From Aselliscus stoliczkanus (lineage: Eukaryota; Chordata; Mammalia; Chiroptera; Hipposideridae): a DNA stretch of 64,000 nt. Shown here one piece after another: positions 1-64,000 of this stretch; the first letter of the stretch is position 1, and every line of letters starts with the position of its first letter. Location: assembly GCA_033961575.1 (NCBI GenBank), contig CM066738.1, positions 71,967,478 to 72,031,477 of the forward strand, written 5' to 3'. Position numbers and translations under genes: made by a program. The notes beneath the pieces are model-generated. The model was not told the DNA's origin and did not search any database. It worked only from the letters and a program-made list of their open reading frames with translations.

Positions 1-582
1 CTGGGCCACAGCTGGACCCAGGGTATCAAGACCTTAGCTTGTCACTAAGTGAATAACTCACTCCCACGTAGCAGGCTTTGGCTATTTTGCTATTGAATCG
101 CCCCATTTTTCTGTTTGTTTGGCTGGATGATATATACTGTTGAGAAATTGTATCAAAGCAACAACTGAATCACAGGGAGTATTTAGAACAAATGAATTGA
201 CTTAAATTGTATCGTTTTCTCTCTAAAAGGTGTCTAAAAGTAGGGAGAATGTCTATGGTGACATTATTGAAGCAGATGATGATTACTGCAGTTTTAGTCA
301 TGACTATTTATCTCCCCACATACACACATTTATCACTGAAAAAAAAATACCTTTAATATTATTGCCCCTCACAGCAAATACTGTTTTTACTGTTCATTCA
401 TATTGGAACAAAGTATACACAGAACTTTTGTTTTTACATTAAATTTGGTCAGGCATTTTTCTAGGTCATACTGTTCCATCTGAAGATTTTATGAGGCATT
501 TATTTTATTGTAGACTTTTACATTTTCAAAAATTTTAAATTGTGGTAAAATATATATAAACATAAAGTTTACCCTCTTAACT

Positions 583-729
583 TATTTTTTTTCCAGCTGA
601 GACATCCTGCCACCTATTGGCAGCTCAGCGGCTGCCCAGCTCGGGCTGGGAATCTAACCGGCAACCCTGTTGCTCAGAACTTGCACTCTTGAGTGAGCTC
701 TTAACCAACTGAACCACTCGGCCAGCCCT
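583..729 (-). mobile_element. tRNA-derived SINE (single unit of the trimeric family)
   Basis: T-rich left end, then the reverse of a tRNA-like head with 'aaccggcaaccctg' as the B-box complement. It is flanked by the 11-bp duplication 'ccctcttaact' at 572-582 and 730-740. The head matches unit 1 of the long element at 40657-41156. It is inserted in L1. Confidence 0.8.
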
Positions 730-1253
730 CCCTCTTAACTATTTTTAAAAGCACAGTTGAATAGTGTTAAGTACAATTCACATTGTTGGACATCCCATCT
801 CCAGAACTTTTTAAATCTTGCAAAACTAGAACTATATCCATTATATAGGGATATAAGGAACTCCTCATTCCCTCCTCCCCCAAAGCCCTGGCAACCACTA
901 TTCTGTTTCCTGTCTCTCTAAATTTAACTGCTCTAGGTACCTCATACAAGTGGAGTCATACATTATTTATCATTTTGTAACTGGATTATTTCACTTAGCA
1001 TAACGTCCTCAATGTTCATCTACATTGCAGCATGTGTCAGAATTTCCTTCCTTTTTAAGATTAAATAATATTCTATTCTATGGCTATACCACAATTTATC
1101 CATTAGCCCATCTGTGGACACTTGGGTTGCTTCCACCTTTTGGTAATTGTGCATAACGCAGCTAGAATATGGGTGTACAAATGTCTGTTTGAGTTCTTGA
1201 TTTCAGTTCTTTGGGGTATATACCCTAAAGTGAAATTGCTGGATCATAAGGTA

Positions 1254-1640
1254 CAGTCAGTCCTCCATACCTGTGGGTTCCACATCCATGGACTCAACCA
1301 ATGGTGGATCAAAAATATTTGGAAAAAAATGTTACATTGTTTCAGACATGTGCTGTGTAGTTAGGCCTATAATGGTTGCATCTGTACTGAACATTTAGAG
1401 ACTTTTTTTGGTCATTATATCCTGAATAATACAGTATAACAACTAGCTACACAACATTTACATTGTATTAGGTATTATAAGTAACCTAGAAATGATATAA
1501 AGTATATGGGAGGATGTGCATAGGTTATATGCAAATGCTGTTATTATATATAAAGGACTTGAGCATCCCTGGGTTTTGCTACTTGTGGGTGGGGGTCCTA
1601 GAACCAATCCCCTGCAGATACTAAGGTATCTTAGTATCTA
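1254..1640. mobile_element. Tigger/pogo-like DNA transposon remnant
   Basis: The left end 'cagtcagtcctccatacctg' follows a TA, and the right side carries the complementary 'gtcctagaaccaatcccctg'. These are the ends of a common non-autonomous Tigger-type element; the subfamily is uncertain. L1 sequence resumes after about 1650. Confidence 0.65.
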
Positions 1641-3510
1641 TAATGACACTATAATGCTAAGTTTTTGAGGACCTGCCATACTATTTTCCATAGTGGCTGC
1701 ACCATTTTACATTCCCACCAACAAACAGTGTGCAAGGGTTCCCTTTTTTCCACATCCTCACCAACACTTGTTATTTTTTGTTATTTTGGTGTAGTAATCC
1801 TAATGGGAGTGAGGTGGTATCTCATTGCGATTTTTATTTGCATTTCCCTAATGATGAGTGATGTTGAGCATCTTTTAATGTGCTTATTGGCTGTTTGTGT
1901 TATCTTCTTAGGAGAAATGTCTGTTCATGTCCTTTTGCCTACTTTTCAATTGGGTTGTTTCTTTTTGTTGTTCTTGAGTTGTAGGAGGTTTTTACATAGT
2001 CTGGATATTAACCTGTTATCAGAAATGATTTGCAAATATTTTCTTGCATTCCAAAGGTTGCCTTTTCACTATTGATTATGTCCTTTGATGTGCATAAATT
2101 TTTTTATTTTGAAATGTAGTCCAGCTTATCTATTTTTACTTTTGTTGCCTATACTTTTGGTGTCATATCAAAGAAATCATTGCCAAATCCAATGTCATGA
2201 AGTTTTTCCTTTATGTAATTTTTTTTAAACCCAGGTTTCCCTATCCTGGGTGATGTTGTAATGAATGATTCACGCACTTAGCTTTTTTTTCTGTTGGCAT
2301 TATTTACTTTCAGAAAGGAAAATGAAATACTGAAACAGTTTTGTTCCCTTAAAGCACGTTTTTTGAGTTACTGGGCTGAGCAGAGGATACCACTTGTCCT
2401 GTTAGCAAAAGTTGTGTTTCTGAAGGCAAGCTGAGAAACATCTAGAGAAGCATTAAGTAATGCCTCGATTGGTGATTGTATGGAGTTAACTCCCATGGCC
2501 CTCTGGGACTGTGATTTTTAATACAGCATGTGTCACAGAAAAGGCAAAGTCCCCTTAAGAGCAGTGGAAGGATGGGGCGAATTTGAGCAATTATTTCTTC
2601 AACCCTAGGCTCTGGGCTATCAGTGCTGCAGTGAAAGATGAGAATTACGGCCATGGATCGATTAGGTTCAGGTGGCCCAGGATTTTCTTTGTGATACACA
2701 AACTCCAGCCTCCCCACACATTTGAAGGGGAGAAAAGTCATTTTGGAGAACTCAACATTATATAAATATGGAACATTTTCAGAAAAATCAAAGAAGGGCT
2801 TAAATTCTAACCATTTGCTCCTGTTTTTAGGGGATAAAATTACATTTGAAGAAGCATTTTCTCTTAGGGACTGTCTTATGGTAATTATGCCCATTTATTT
2901 AATGAAAAAATATTCCTTTACAATCAAATGTATCCATTCCCTTTCACTGTATTTCAGGAAACAATATCTTCATCAGTCCAATTTTTAATAGCCTGGAGAA
3001 AGTTTTTAAAATTTCCATGGCAATGTTAGTAAATATAGAAATGATCAATTGCTTCTTTGTATTCTCAACAGTTTCCCTATGTTTGGGAGATTCATTATAC
3101 AGAAATAAAAATTTAGAGCTATTTTATTACTGATGGTTCATATTCATAAAGAAAATTATGGCAGTGACCATTAGAAGTCTTCTCAATAAAGGATTCCAAA
3201 AGACATCTTTTGCAGAGGATTTTTATTTATAAGTTTATTTTTTAACTTTTTATTTTGGAAAATAGCCTACATCTTCAAAGTACATAAAGTAGTTTAATCA
3301 ATTTCTGTATTCCAGTGAGCAAGCTTCAATAATTATGAAGCCATGGCCAGTCTTGTTTTATCTATATCTCTGCTCACTTTTAATTCTCTTACCTCAAATT
3401 ATTTTTGAAATAAATCCCAGTCCATCATATTATTTTGTAAATACTTTCATAAATACCTCTAGAAAAAGAGTCCATAAAATGTAGTAGCCATAATACCATT
3501 GCCAGATTTT

Positions 3511-4030
3511 TTTTTTTAAGATTTTATTGGGGAATTAGGGGAGGGAACAGCATTGGGGAATCAGGGAAGGGAAACAGACAAGTTGCTGTATTTTTTTTTT
3601 TTTTGAGGGCAGTGTCACTGGCCCTCATATGTGGGACCCGAACCGGGGCCACTGGCTTCCCAAGCCAGCACTTAACCACCGCACCACTCGGCCAGCCCAA
3701 GTTGCTGTCTTTTTGTTCTTCAGGCTATTTGTAGAGGACTTCGCTTTACTTGCCCATGTTGGTATTGTGATCATTGTGCTCTTCTAGCTGAGGCAGATTG
3801 GTCACCAAACCTTAGACAACCGCTTATGGTAGCTCATGGCAGCCCACTGCAGCCTATGCTGTCACTGGTGACTCATGGCAACCCAGCTCCAAGTTGAGCT
3901 GTTGTTCACCATCTTAGCTGTAGAGGGCACAGCATCACTGGCCCATGTGAGATCCAAACCAGCGACTCTGCTGCTCAGAGCTTTCGTTCTTCCAAACCAA
4001 CTCTTAACCAGCGAGCCACTTGGCTGGGAC
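3511..4030 (-). mobile_element. Long SINE (family B) containing a nested short SINE
   Basis: The reversed tail 'attttattggggaatta' is followed by the body and head. It is flanked by a perfect 15-bp duplication, 'ccattgccagatttt', at 3496-3510 and 4031-4045. The inner SINE occupies 3590-3698. Long copies also occur at 31015-31452 and 57233-57689. Confidence 0.85.
3590..3698 (-). mobile_element. Short SINE (family A) nested in the long SINE
   Basis: A T-run followed by 'gagggcagtgtcactggccc' and the reversed tRNA-like head. It is flanked by the 10-bp duplication 'aagttgctgt' at 3580-3589 and 3699-3708. Confidence 0.9.
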
Positions 4031-5140
4031 CCATTGCCAGATTTTAATAGTAATTCACTAATATATCAAATATCCATCACTGATTATCTTTTCTCTTTAA
4101 CCTTTTTCTTTTTTGTAAAGAAAAACTTACACAGTGAAAAATGTATAAATGTGTAAACATGACAGTGTAACTTCTTACATCAAGATAAAGTTATAGGATA
4201 TTTCCAGCATTCCTGCATCCTCCCTTGGGCTTCTTTTCAGTCAGTATCCCCACAAGGTACCACTGTTGTGACATCTTTCATCATTAGAGGTTAGAATAGT
4301 AGTTTTGAACTTCAAATAAATCACACATTCAATATGTACTCTTTTATGTTTGTCTTCTTTCACTCAGCCTTATGTCCATGAGATTAATTCATGTTTTTTG
4401 CCTTTAGCAGTAGTTTTTCCTTTTTTATAGCTGTGAACTATTCCATTGAATGAATATGTTATAATTATTTGATCCATTTTACTGTTGATGGACCAGTGTG
4501 AGACTACTATGAATAATACTACTATTAACACACCATACATGTCTTTGGGAGCATAATAATTCACTTCTGTTGTGTACACACACATGCACACACATACACA
4601 TACACATACACGGAATGAAGTTACTGGATCATAGAGTAGGTATATGTTTAGCTTTAGTGGATAACTGCCAAGCAATGTATGAAAGTTCCAGTTGCTCCAC
4701 ATCCCCGGTAGCATTTGGTATTGTCAGTCCTTCTAAGCATGGCGAGTCTGATGAGAGTATAGTGGTGTCTCATTTGGTTTTAATTTGTATCTCCCTGATA
4801 ATGCTTTTCAGTACTTTTTAATGTGCTTATTGACTCTGTCATGAAGTGTCTGTTTACGATTTTGCCCATTTGTTTTACAGGGTTGTCTGTCACTTTTTAC
4901 TCAGTCGTGGGAGTTCTGTACATATTCTGAAGATGATCCCTTTGTTGAATGTGTATTGCAAATATCTTCTCCCAGTCTGCGATTTGTCTTTTACAATCTC
5001 TTATGAGTGAACAGAAATTCTTAACTTTAATTAAGTTTTGATATTGGGTAATGTAGGTCCCCAGCTTTTTTGTTCTTCACATTTGATTTGGCTGTTCTAA
5101 GTATCTTGCTTTTCCATGTAAATTTTACAATCTACTTTTC

Positions 5141-5141
<1 letters not shown>

Positions 5142-5182
<41 letters not shown>
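5142..5182. repeat. (AC)n microsatellite
   Basis: About 20 uninterrupted AC units within the reversed L1. Uninterrupted arrays of this length are usually polymorphic. Confidence 0.97.
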
Positions 5183-5184
<2 letters not shown>

Positions 5185-5296
5185 AATTTTACTTGGGATT
5201 GCATTGAAGCTATAGTTCAATTTAAGAGAAATTAACATGTTAGTTAAATATTGAACCTCTCAGTCTGTAAGAATTATGGATCTCTTTACATAGGTT

Positions 5297-5514
5297 AGTG
5301 GTTCACAGCCAGGGCCAGTTTTGCAACCAGAGGGTACTTAACAATGTCTGGAGATGTTCTGGTTGTCACATCATTTTGTCGGGGAGGGGTGGCTGTGTGG
5401 TATCCTGTAAGTAGAGAGCAGGGATGCTATTCAGTATCCTATAATGCATAGGACAGCCCTCACAACAAAAATTTATCTGGCCCACAATGTTAAGAAGTCA
5501 CTGTTGAGTACCCT
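5297..5514. mobile_element. MER5-type (hAT-Charlie) DNA transposon
   Basis: Begins 'agtggttcacagccagggcc' and contains 'caatgtctggagatgttctg', 'gggatgctattcagtatcct' and 'aggacagccctcacaacaaa'. This is the recognisable course of MER5A, an ancient non-autonomous hAT element of placental mammals. Confidence 0.85.
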
Positions 5515-5649
5515 GATTTAGGTCTTTTATTTTTATTTTTGACAATTTAAATAAATATATATTTTTATTTTTATATTGACAATTTGCAGTTCCCTAAGCT
5601 CAGGACCTGTTTACTTAGCTTTTGTTGCGTTTTCCTTTTCCTTTCCTTT

Positions 5650-6165
5650 CTCTTTTTCTTTCTTTTTTTTAATTGGAAAAATGGGGAAAGGAAACAGTGA
5701 TGGGGGAATTGGGGAAGGAGACCAGCCAAGTTGTTGTTCTTCAATCTTAATTGTGGAGGACTCCAGTCGCCATCTGGCTGCCCGTTGGCAGCTCGTGGCC
5801 TCTAAGCTCAGGGTGCTGTGTTCAATCTTAGTTGTGGGTGGGCATAGCCACCATCCCATGCGGAGTCGAACCAGCAGCCTTGTTGTTAAGAGCATATGCT
5901 CTATCCACTAGCCATCTGGGTTGCAGCTCAGCTCAAGGTGCTGAGTTCAGTCTTAGTTGCACATGGGCGTAGCCACCATCGAACAGGCAATCTTGTTGTT
6001 AGGAGCCTGTGCTCTCATCAGCTGAGCCATCCTGTCACACCTATTGGCAGCTCAGCTCGGGCACAGCATCACTAGCCCATGTGGGAATTGAACCGGCAAC
6101 CCTGTTGCTTAGAGCTTGCGCTCTTAAGCTAACTTTTAACCAACTGAGCCACTTGGCTGTCCCCT
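5650..6165 (-). mobile_element. Trimeric tRNA-like SINE (family C), full-length copy
   Basis: A T-rich left end with reversed tail ('gggggaattggggaagg'), then three reversed tRNA-like units. Their B-box complements are near 5866 ('gagtcgaaccagcagc'), 5980 ('catcgaacaggcaatc') and 6088 ('attgaaccggcaaccc'). It is the same design as the + strand copy at 40657-41156. A short SINE (6171-6278) follows immediately. Confidence 0.8.
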
Positions 6166-6170
6166 AGGCT

Positions 6171-6278
6171 TTTTTTTTTTTTTTGAGGGCAGTGTCACTG
6201 GCCCTCATATGTGGGACCCGACCGGGACTGCCGGCTTCCCAAGCCAGCACTTAACCACCGCGCCACTCGGCCGGCCCA
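6171..6278 (-). mobile_element. Short SINE (family A)
   Basis: A T-run, the 'gagggcagtgtcactggccc' hairpin and the reversed head ending 'ccactcggccggccca'. I could not find a clean target duplication, possibly because it abuts another SINE. Confidence 0.85.
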
Positions 6279-8104
6279 GTGCCTATTGTTTTATATGCCT
6301 TTTATTTTAGAGATTATTTTAGTCTCTTTTTTTTCCCCTACACTTTTTTGTTGTTGTTGAAGAAACTAGGATCTTTTTTCCTGTAGAATTTCCCATAGCT
6401 TAGATTTTGCCAGTGATATCATCGTGACAGTGTTTAATATGTCCCTCTGCCTTTATGGTCATTTTCTGTGTCCATTAATTTATTAGAAGCTGCAAAATGA
6501 GATAGTGTGATTTTATCATTTGCTTTTCACTTATCAGCCAGGATATTTTTGTAGAGAGCCTTCCCTACCCCCACTATTGGTTACTCTGAATTCATAGAGA
6601 AAAGGCAGGGTACATGTTTATTATTTCATTTTGTAAATCGGTTTTCAAAGTAATGAGTTGATTCCCTGGGATCCTCCATAGCAACCTGTGACGTTTGTTT
6701 TGTTTTCTTTGTTGTTTGTTTTGTTTTAAACTAAAAGTATTATTGTGAACTTATGGTTTGAACTTTTTTGACATTTCAATCTATTACTGTTTTTACAACC
6801 TCATTGATGATCAAATTAAATTGTTCCATGTTTAGCTAGAGGAAATCTCTTCAAGACCCTAATATATGTTTTAAACTTCCTTACTTTCTGCTATAACAAG
6901 ATATTCTAGGCTATTTTTTAAACATTTCTTGCCCCTGACCTAGAATCAGCCATTTCTTCAAGGAGCCATGATCTCCTTTACTTAATGTATTTTGAGAGCT
7001 AGGCATTCTCAGTCCTACTGAGTGGTCATTGTTTCTAAGCTTTTTCAGTAGACAGAGCTAGGAAAAACGTACTTTTTAAAGATTAAGAAATACAAAAAAA
7101 AAATTACAAAGAGCATTGATTTTCCAGTTCGTATTCTGGACTATAAGATTTTTAATTAACTGCATTCTTTTTCCTATGCACAAAATCCTGGGTCTCAACA
7201 AATACCAACGTACCTACGCATTGCTTTAATCACCAACTACATATCCAGCAACCTTACAGAACAACAATTCCAACTTGACTGGGAAGACAGCGACTACTGA
7301 GGACAAATTTTACAAATATTTGCCATCTTTTGGGACCTGTCTTTAAGAATATTTTATAATAGGGATGTGCTGTTAGATTACTGTGTTTTAAAAGTCTCCT
7401 GGAATAATTCTCTGTGTTTTTCTTTTACCAGTTGTATTTGCATTTAGGTACATTTAATTTATTATTTTATTTTTAGGGGTTGGATTATTAAAATTTAATT
7501 TGTTATTGTTATCATGGTTCCAACATCATCTCTACAAAACAAAGTATTTGTAAAGAAGCTTTGTTTCTATCCTTGTTTCTTTTGCCCTGTTCTGCCCCTC
7601 ACTTCTAGGTATCCGATTTTTCAAAAAATGTATGGGTTATCCTGCCATTGGTTTTTTTTTTAATGTTAGAAAATATGTATACATTTATGTATGTAGGATA
7701 TAAATACAAATGTGTATTTGTATTCTCCCTTCTTTTAAGTAAGTGAGGTTTTCACTATGTGGTCTATTTCACTTACCTAACCCACTCCTCTTTTGTACAT
7801 CATCTGGTATTTAGAAAGGTTTGTATTTTGGTTCTAACGCTTACCTTTATACTCATCCTTTACATAATACCCTCCCTCCCCTGGTTTTGGTCACTTTTAT
7901 TGGTTCCTAATATGAGCATACTGAAATGAGCTAGGAGCCTCTTCTCCCAGTTTTGAAGTAATGATTCTTGTACTCTTTGAGAACATTTCCAGATCCCCCA
8001 AGTGACTAGCTTTTATGTAAAAACATGTGGGCCAGAACTGATTAAGATGAGGTACATTAACATAAGATCACATGAAGTATGTTGAGTTAAAAATAATCCA
8101 AGTG

Positions 8105-8214
8105 GGCCAGCCGAGTGGCGCGGCGGTTAAGAGCTGGCTTGGGAAGCCAGCGGCCCCGGTTCAGGTCCCACATGTGAGGGCCAGTGACACTGCCCTCAAA
8201 AAAAAACAAAAAAA
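8105..8214 (+). mobile_element. Short SINE (family A)
   Basis: Head 'ggccagccgagtggcgcggc', terminal hairpin, then an A-rich tail. The flanks share only the 6-bp 'caagtg' (8099-8104 and 8215-8220). Confidence 0.88.
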
Positions 8215-9642
8215 CAAGTGAATGAAACAAGTGAGCCTTGTTAGAGAAAGCTCTGTAACACCAGGTAACGTGCAGCATGTGAGAGCACACCTGCTTCTTG
8301 ATCAGATCATTACTGAGCGTCTAATATACCCAGGTGCTGTGAGGTTTACAAAGACAGTGCTTCAAGGAAGGGCAAATGTTTACATTGGACTGCTCTGTCA
8401 CTTAAATGATAAGATGCTGTTTGAAGTACCAAGAACTAGGCTAGGGTACCATGAATAATCAATACCCATGGCTGTGAGAAACCTAATTTTAGTTAAGAAC
8501 AAGAAGCACATGTAGCAACAGTAGGCCCTAGTTTCAGCTTCTTTCGTTTCTCAAATAGCACAGTGTTACATTCAAGCAAGGAAAGGGAAAGCCATAATAA
8601 TCAGCACTTGATTGAGAAGTATCTATTCCTGAAAGGCAGAGTCTGTGTCATTTCATTCCTTCACTGATTCATGTGTGTTGAATGCGTGCTGTATGTAAGG
8701 CATGATGATGAGAGCTGAGACAGAAAATAGCATTCTACAGGGGACACTGATAGGCAAACCAAATTATAACATAGTGGGGTGGGAGCCTAGTGATATTTGT
8801 GCAGAGCTGTGGAATGGGAAAACGAACACTGTCCTGGTGCAGAGTGTAGAGATGACAGTGTAGAGATGCGCTCTTTGAGCTAAGTGTGTAGGTATGAGTG
8901 CTAGTGGGGGATTCTGCACAAGTGAGTTGACCTTCTTAATTTTTTTTTTGTAGCTTTAAGTACCCTAGTAAGTGGGGGTAAACAAGCTATTCGCTGTGGA
9001 ATTTGAGTAGGCACCAAGTAGATAGGGAAAAAATTTCAGCAGGTTAACATTCCACATAAATTGAGTTCCTGATCCCTCTTTCTTCCTCCTTCTCCCTACC
9101 ACCACACACATACCACAGATGCACAGATGTGCATACCATTCGACTCAGCAATGCTTCATCTCTAGCAGTTTATCCCAAGAATATATTTGGACTTGCTTGC
9201 AAAGATATATATACAAAGAAGATGTTCATCCAATCATGGGGTATGTTATGTATGTGTACATATATGTATGTACATATAAACGTGCATGTTCCCCTCCCAT
9301 ACCCACTCCCATGCCCCAAAGACACCCTCATTTTGGACACAAACTAGTAGGGGCTTGAATAAATACATCATTCTTGCTTTCTTTTTATGACCATGTATTA
9401 TTTACATAATAACAATTGGTAAAATTGTTTTTCTTTAACAAGACAACTGTAACTTGCTTTTTCTTTTAGTGCAATTTCTAGAGATTTGGATTTTGTACTG
9501 GCTGTGAATTTGAAACAGAAAGTTTATATTCTTTAAATTGAATTGATATTAGTTTGATTTGGTTTCATATTTGGCTTGCATATAAAATTGAATAATGACT
9601 GCATTACAGTGGGGGAATAACTGACTCTAGGGAGGCATTCTT

Positions 9643-10341
9643 GGTTTTTATTATTAAATTTATTGTGTTAACAAAATTATATAGGTTTCAAGTGTACAAT
9701 TTTATAATACATCATCTATATATTGTATCATGTGTACCACCCCCAGTCAAATTTCCTTCCGGCACCATAAATTTGATCCCCTTTATCCCCTTCTAACTCC
9801 CCTTTTTCCCTTACCCACTGGTAATGACTAAACTTATCTGTGTTTGTGAGTTTTTGTTTGTTTGTCTTATTTGTTGATTTCAGTATTATGTCCCACATAT
9901 GAGTGAAATCATATGGTTCTCGATTTTTTCCATCTAACTTATTTCACTTAATATGATAATCTCAAGGTCTATCCATGTTGTCACAAATGGCAGTATTTCA
10001 TCTTTTCTTATGGCCCAGAAATATTCTGTTGGATATATGAACATCTTCTTTATCCAATCATCTATCAAAGGACACTTCAGTTGTTTCTATGTCTTGGCCA
10101 CTGAATAATGCTGCAATGAACATTGGGGTACATACATCTTTATGGATAAATGTTCTCAGATTTTGGGGGTAGATACCCAAAAGAAGGATTGCTGAATCAT
10201 ATGGTAGTTTTCCATAGCAGCTGTACCAATTTACATTCCCACCAACAGCATATGAGGGTGCCTTTTTCTCCACAACCTCTCCAACATTTGTTATTATTTG
10301 TCTAATTGATGATAGCTATTCTGATGAGTGTGAGGTGGTAT
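9643..10341 (-). mobile_element. 5'-truncated L1 with perfect 15-bp target duplication
   Basis: 699 bp of reversed L1 3' sequence ('gtcccacatatgagtgaaat', 'gctgcaatgaacattggggt'). It is bounded by 'tagggaggcattctt' at 9628-9642 and 10342-10356. The exact duplication and good match to L1 phrases suggest a relatively recent insertion. Confidence 0.92.
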
Positions 10342-10782
10342 TAGGGAGGCATTCTTAAAGTTACTAGGATGGAATAAGTGAATTTGTGAGGTGTGGCTAA
10401 GCGGTAAAAACCCTTTGATTTACTCTTAAAATGATACTTATGTGTGTAAAGTTTTGAACATGTTTTGCATTTTTACAGTGATTAGTAATCATCTCTCTTT
10501 GGTTATGTGTTTTGCAAATGTTGGATTGTTTCACTAAGGCAATCTCTCTTATAATTTGACTTTATTGTTTACCTAGCTTTGAAGAAGTAGGGGCAGATTC
10601 TGTCATAGCAGACAGATATATGAACCTCCTTGCCTCTAACTTTTTTCTTAGGGTAATTTCATCTGCTTGAACACCTTAAGTTCTTTTATCCAATTACTAG
10701 GAATATATCGTGATTCTGATATATCAATGTTTTTAAAATAAAAGTTTACAATGAAAATAATTTTATTTTGTTTCCTTAACAG

Positions 10783-63445
<52,663 letters not shown>

Positions 63446-63496
63446 CAGATCCGGAGTTCCCACTCTGTTCCTTCCCACCTAGATTCTGCGCTTTCA

Positions 63497-63502
63497 AATA
63501 AA
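63497..63502 (+). terminator. Proximal poly(A) signal AATAAA
   Basis: Canonical hexamer 52 bases after the TTC39C stop, with a T-rich stretch ('ttggcttttctt') about 30-40 bases downstream as a possible cleavage-factor element. It would give a very short 3' UTR. Confidence 0.6.
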
Positions 63503-63865
63503 AGCAGAGGACACAGCTCATATGAAGATTGGCTTTTCTTCTGAAAACCACCTGTGCCAGGGACCCGTTTTCCCAGTTAGGCTGACATAGTAAAGATCTC
63601 CTCTTTTAAACCTTTAGCTCAAAAGTAATAATAACAATGAGAATAATAATTATGTCTAACAACCTGGGGAGAGGGTTAAAGTGACCTTGTTCAAACATTT
63701 TAGTTTCGTGATTTATTATTTTTAAAATAAAATCAAACTAAATATTCAAGCTGTGATCTTGTAGGAACACCTGTATTAAACACACATTTGACTGGGTAAC
63801 ACTAAGAGGTACATGTAAAATTATGGACGGTTTCATGACATAGTATTCATATTGTGTTTTGAAAA

Positions 63866-63871
63866 AATAAA
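63866..63871 (+). terminator. Distal poly(A) signal AATAAA
   Basis: Canonical hexamer followed by GT/T-rich sequence ('gtgctttctagtgtttca'), the best downstream element of the three candidates. A third hexamer at 63726-63731 has a weaker downstream context. Confidence 0.55.
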
Positions 63872-64000
63872 AGTGCTTTCTAGTGTTTCACTTTCTCCTC
63901 AAACTACTCCTGTAAATAACAGGATATTATTTTTATCCCCATTATCCAGACAATGAAACTCAGGCACCAAAAGGCTAATTGACTTATTCCAACTAATTAT

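Larger units (their letters stand above)
510..2215 (-). mobile_element. Old L1 3' end, interrupted by a SINE and a DNA transposon
   Basis: The L1 3' region in reverse orientation, with phrases such as 'ttggggtatataccctaaag', 'gctggatcataagg', 'tggctgcaccattttacattc' and 'tcattgccaaatcc'. It is split by the SINE at 583-729 and the Tigger-like element at 1254-1640. No intact coding frame remains. Confidence 0.8.
3230..5290 (-). mobile_element. L1 fragments (reverse), split by SINEs
   Basis: The pieces 3230-3510, 4031-4320 and 4320-5290 read as reversed L1 3' sequence ('ctgtgaactattccattg', 'gttactggatcatag', 'tattgcaaatatcttctccc'). More than one L1 copy may be represented. The internal (CA)n at 5142-5182 is a later expansion. 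Confidence 0.7.
1..10782 (+). other. TTC39C: TTC39C upstream intron (3' portion)
   Basis: No exon was found. The stretch carries L1 pieces (510-2215, 3230-5290, 9643-10341), SINEs (583-729, 3511-4030, 5650-6165, 6171-6278, 8105-8214) and MER5-like and Tigger-like DNA transposon remnants. A short + strand L1-like piece ('accattcgactcagcaatg') lies near 9130-9245, and an L2-like piece near 8640-8760. Bases 2270-3200, 6280-8090 and 8215-8640 show no repeat I can name and no convincing gene. Confidence 0.8.
63446..64000 (+). other. TTC39C: TTC39C 3' UTR and downstream flank
   Basis: Non-coding sequence after the stop codon. Three AATAAA hexamers are present (63497, 63726 and 63866), so several 3' ends are possible. 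The minus-strand frame at 63318-63551 is antisense to the last exon and has no family resemblance. The final 100 bases hold nothing I recognise beyond a possible MIR-like remnant ('ccccattatccagacaatgaaactcaggcacc' region). Confidence 0.7.

Noticed and set aside
1665..2075. 136-codon + strand frame rich in Leu/Phe, looking like a membrane protein
   Set aside because: It is reversed L1 3' sequence, and translated T-rich L1 antisense commonly mimics membrane segments.
2442..2894. 150-codon minus-strand open frame as a gene
   Set aside because: No recognisable domain, overlapping frames on the other strand, and no promoter or splice evidence. Kept only as an unassigned-sequence finding.

Overview
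This is a vertebrate nuclear window, almost certainly mammalian: single-copy coding sequence is cut into short exons by large GT-AG introns, and the introns are filled with L1, L2, MIR and old DNA transposon copies. Several tRNA-derived SINE families are present, with heads like 'ggccggccgagtggcgc' and tails like 'ccccaattccccaataaaa'. They are not primate Alu, rodent B1/B2, ruminant, carnivore, equine or vespertilionid VES types. I read them as bat (Chiroptera) SINEs, most likely from a Yinpterochiropteran such as a horseshoe or roundleaf bat. That assignment is inference from memory of SINE families, not a search.

The host gene is TTC39C (tetratricopeptide repeat protein 39C), on the + strand. 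The window holds its thirteen 3' coding exons, from 10783 to the stop codon at 63443-63445, followed by a 3' UTR with three AATAAA signals. Every intron is GT-AG, all phases join, and the exons encode 527 residues. These correspond to about residues 57-583 of the mammalian protein as I remember it. The first exon(s), promoter and start codon lie upstream of base 1. The longest intron (25843-44414) is 18.6 kb.

The most notable feature is in the intron between exons 52393-52516 and 60114-60211. It is a full-length, intronless, antisense copy of PPP4R2 mRNA (protein phosphatase 4 regulatory subunit 2), spanning 52817-55741. It has a 3' poly(A) remnant, an AATAAA signal and a 12-bp target-site duplication. 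Its 415-codon reading frame (55529 to 54282) is unbroken, and its 5' end is CpG-rich. It may be a young, possibly functional retrogene.

Other structures worth reading: a 552-bp fold-back mariner (48635-49186) whose left end is an inverted copy of its right end; a SINE built from three tandem tRNA-like units (40657-41156, with a second copy at 5650-6165); short SINEs that are the isolated head of a longer SINE; one SINE nested in another with both target duplications intact (3496-4045); a head-to-head SINE pair inserted at one target site (27129-27360); an RPL21 processed pseudogene inside an L1 (33392-33957); and an internally deleted Tigger1 with a 45-bp tandem duplication (36927-37431). No rRNA gene, functional tRNA gene or CRISPR array was seen. 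Most short open frames in the window are chance frames or repeat sequence.
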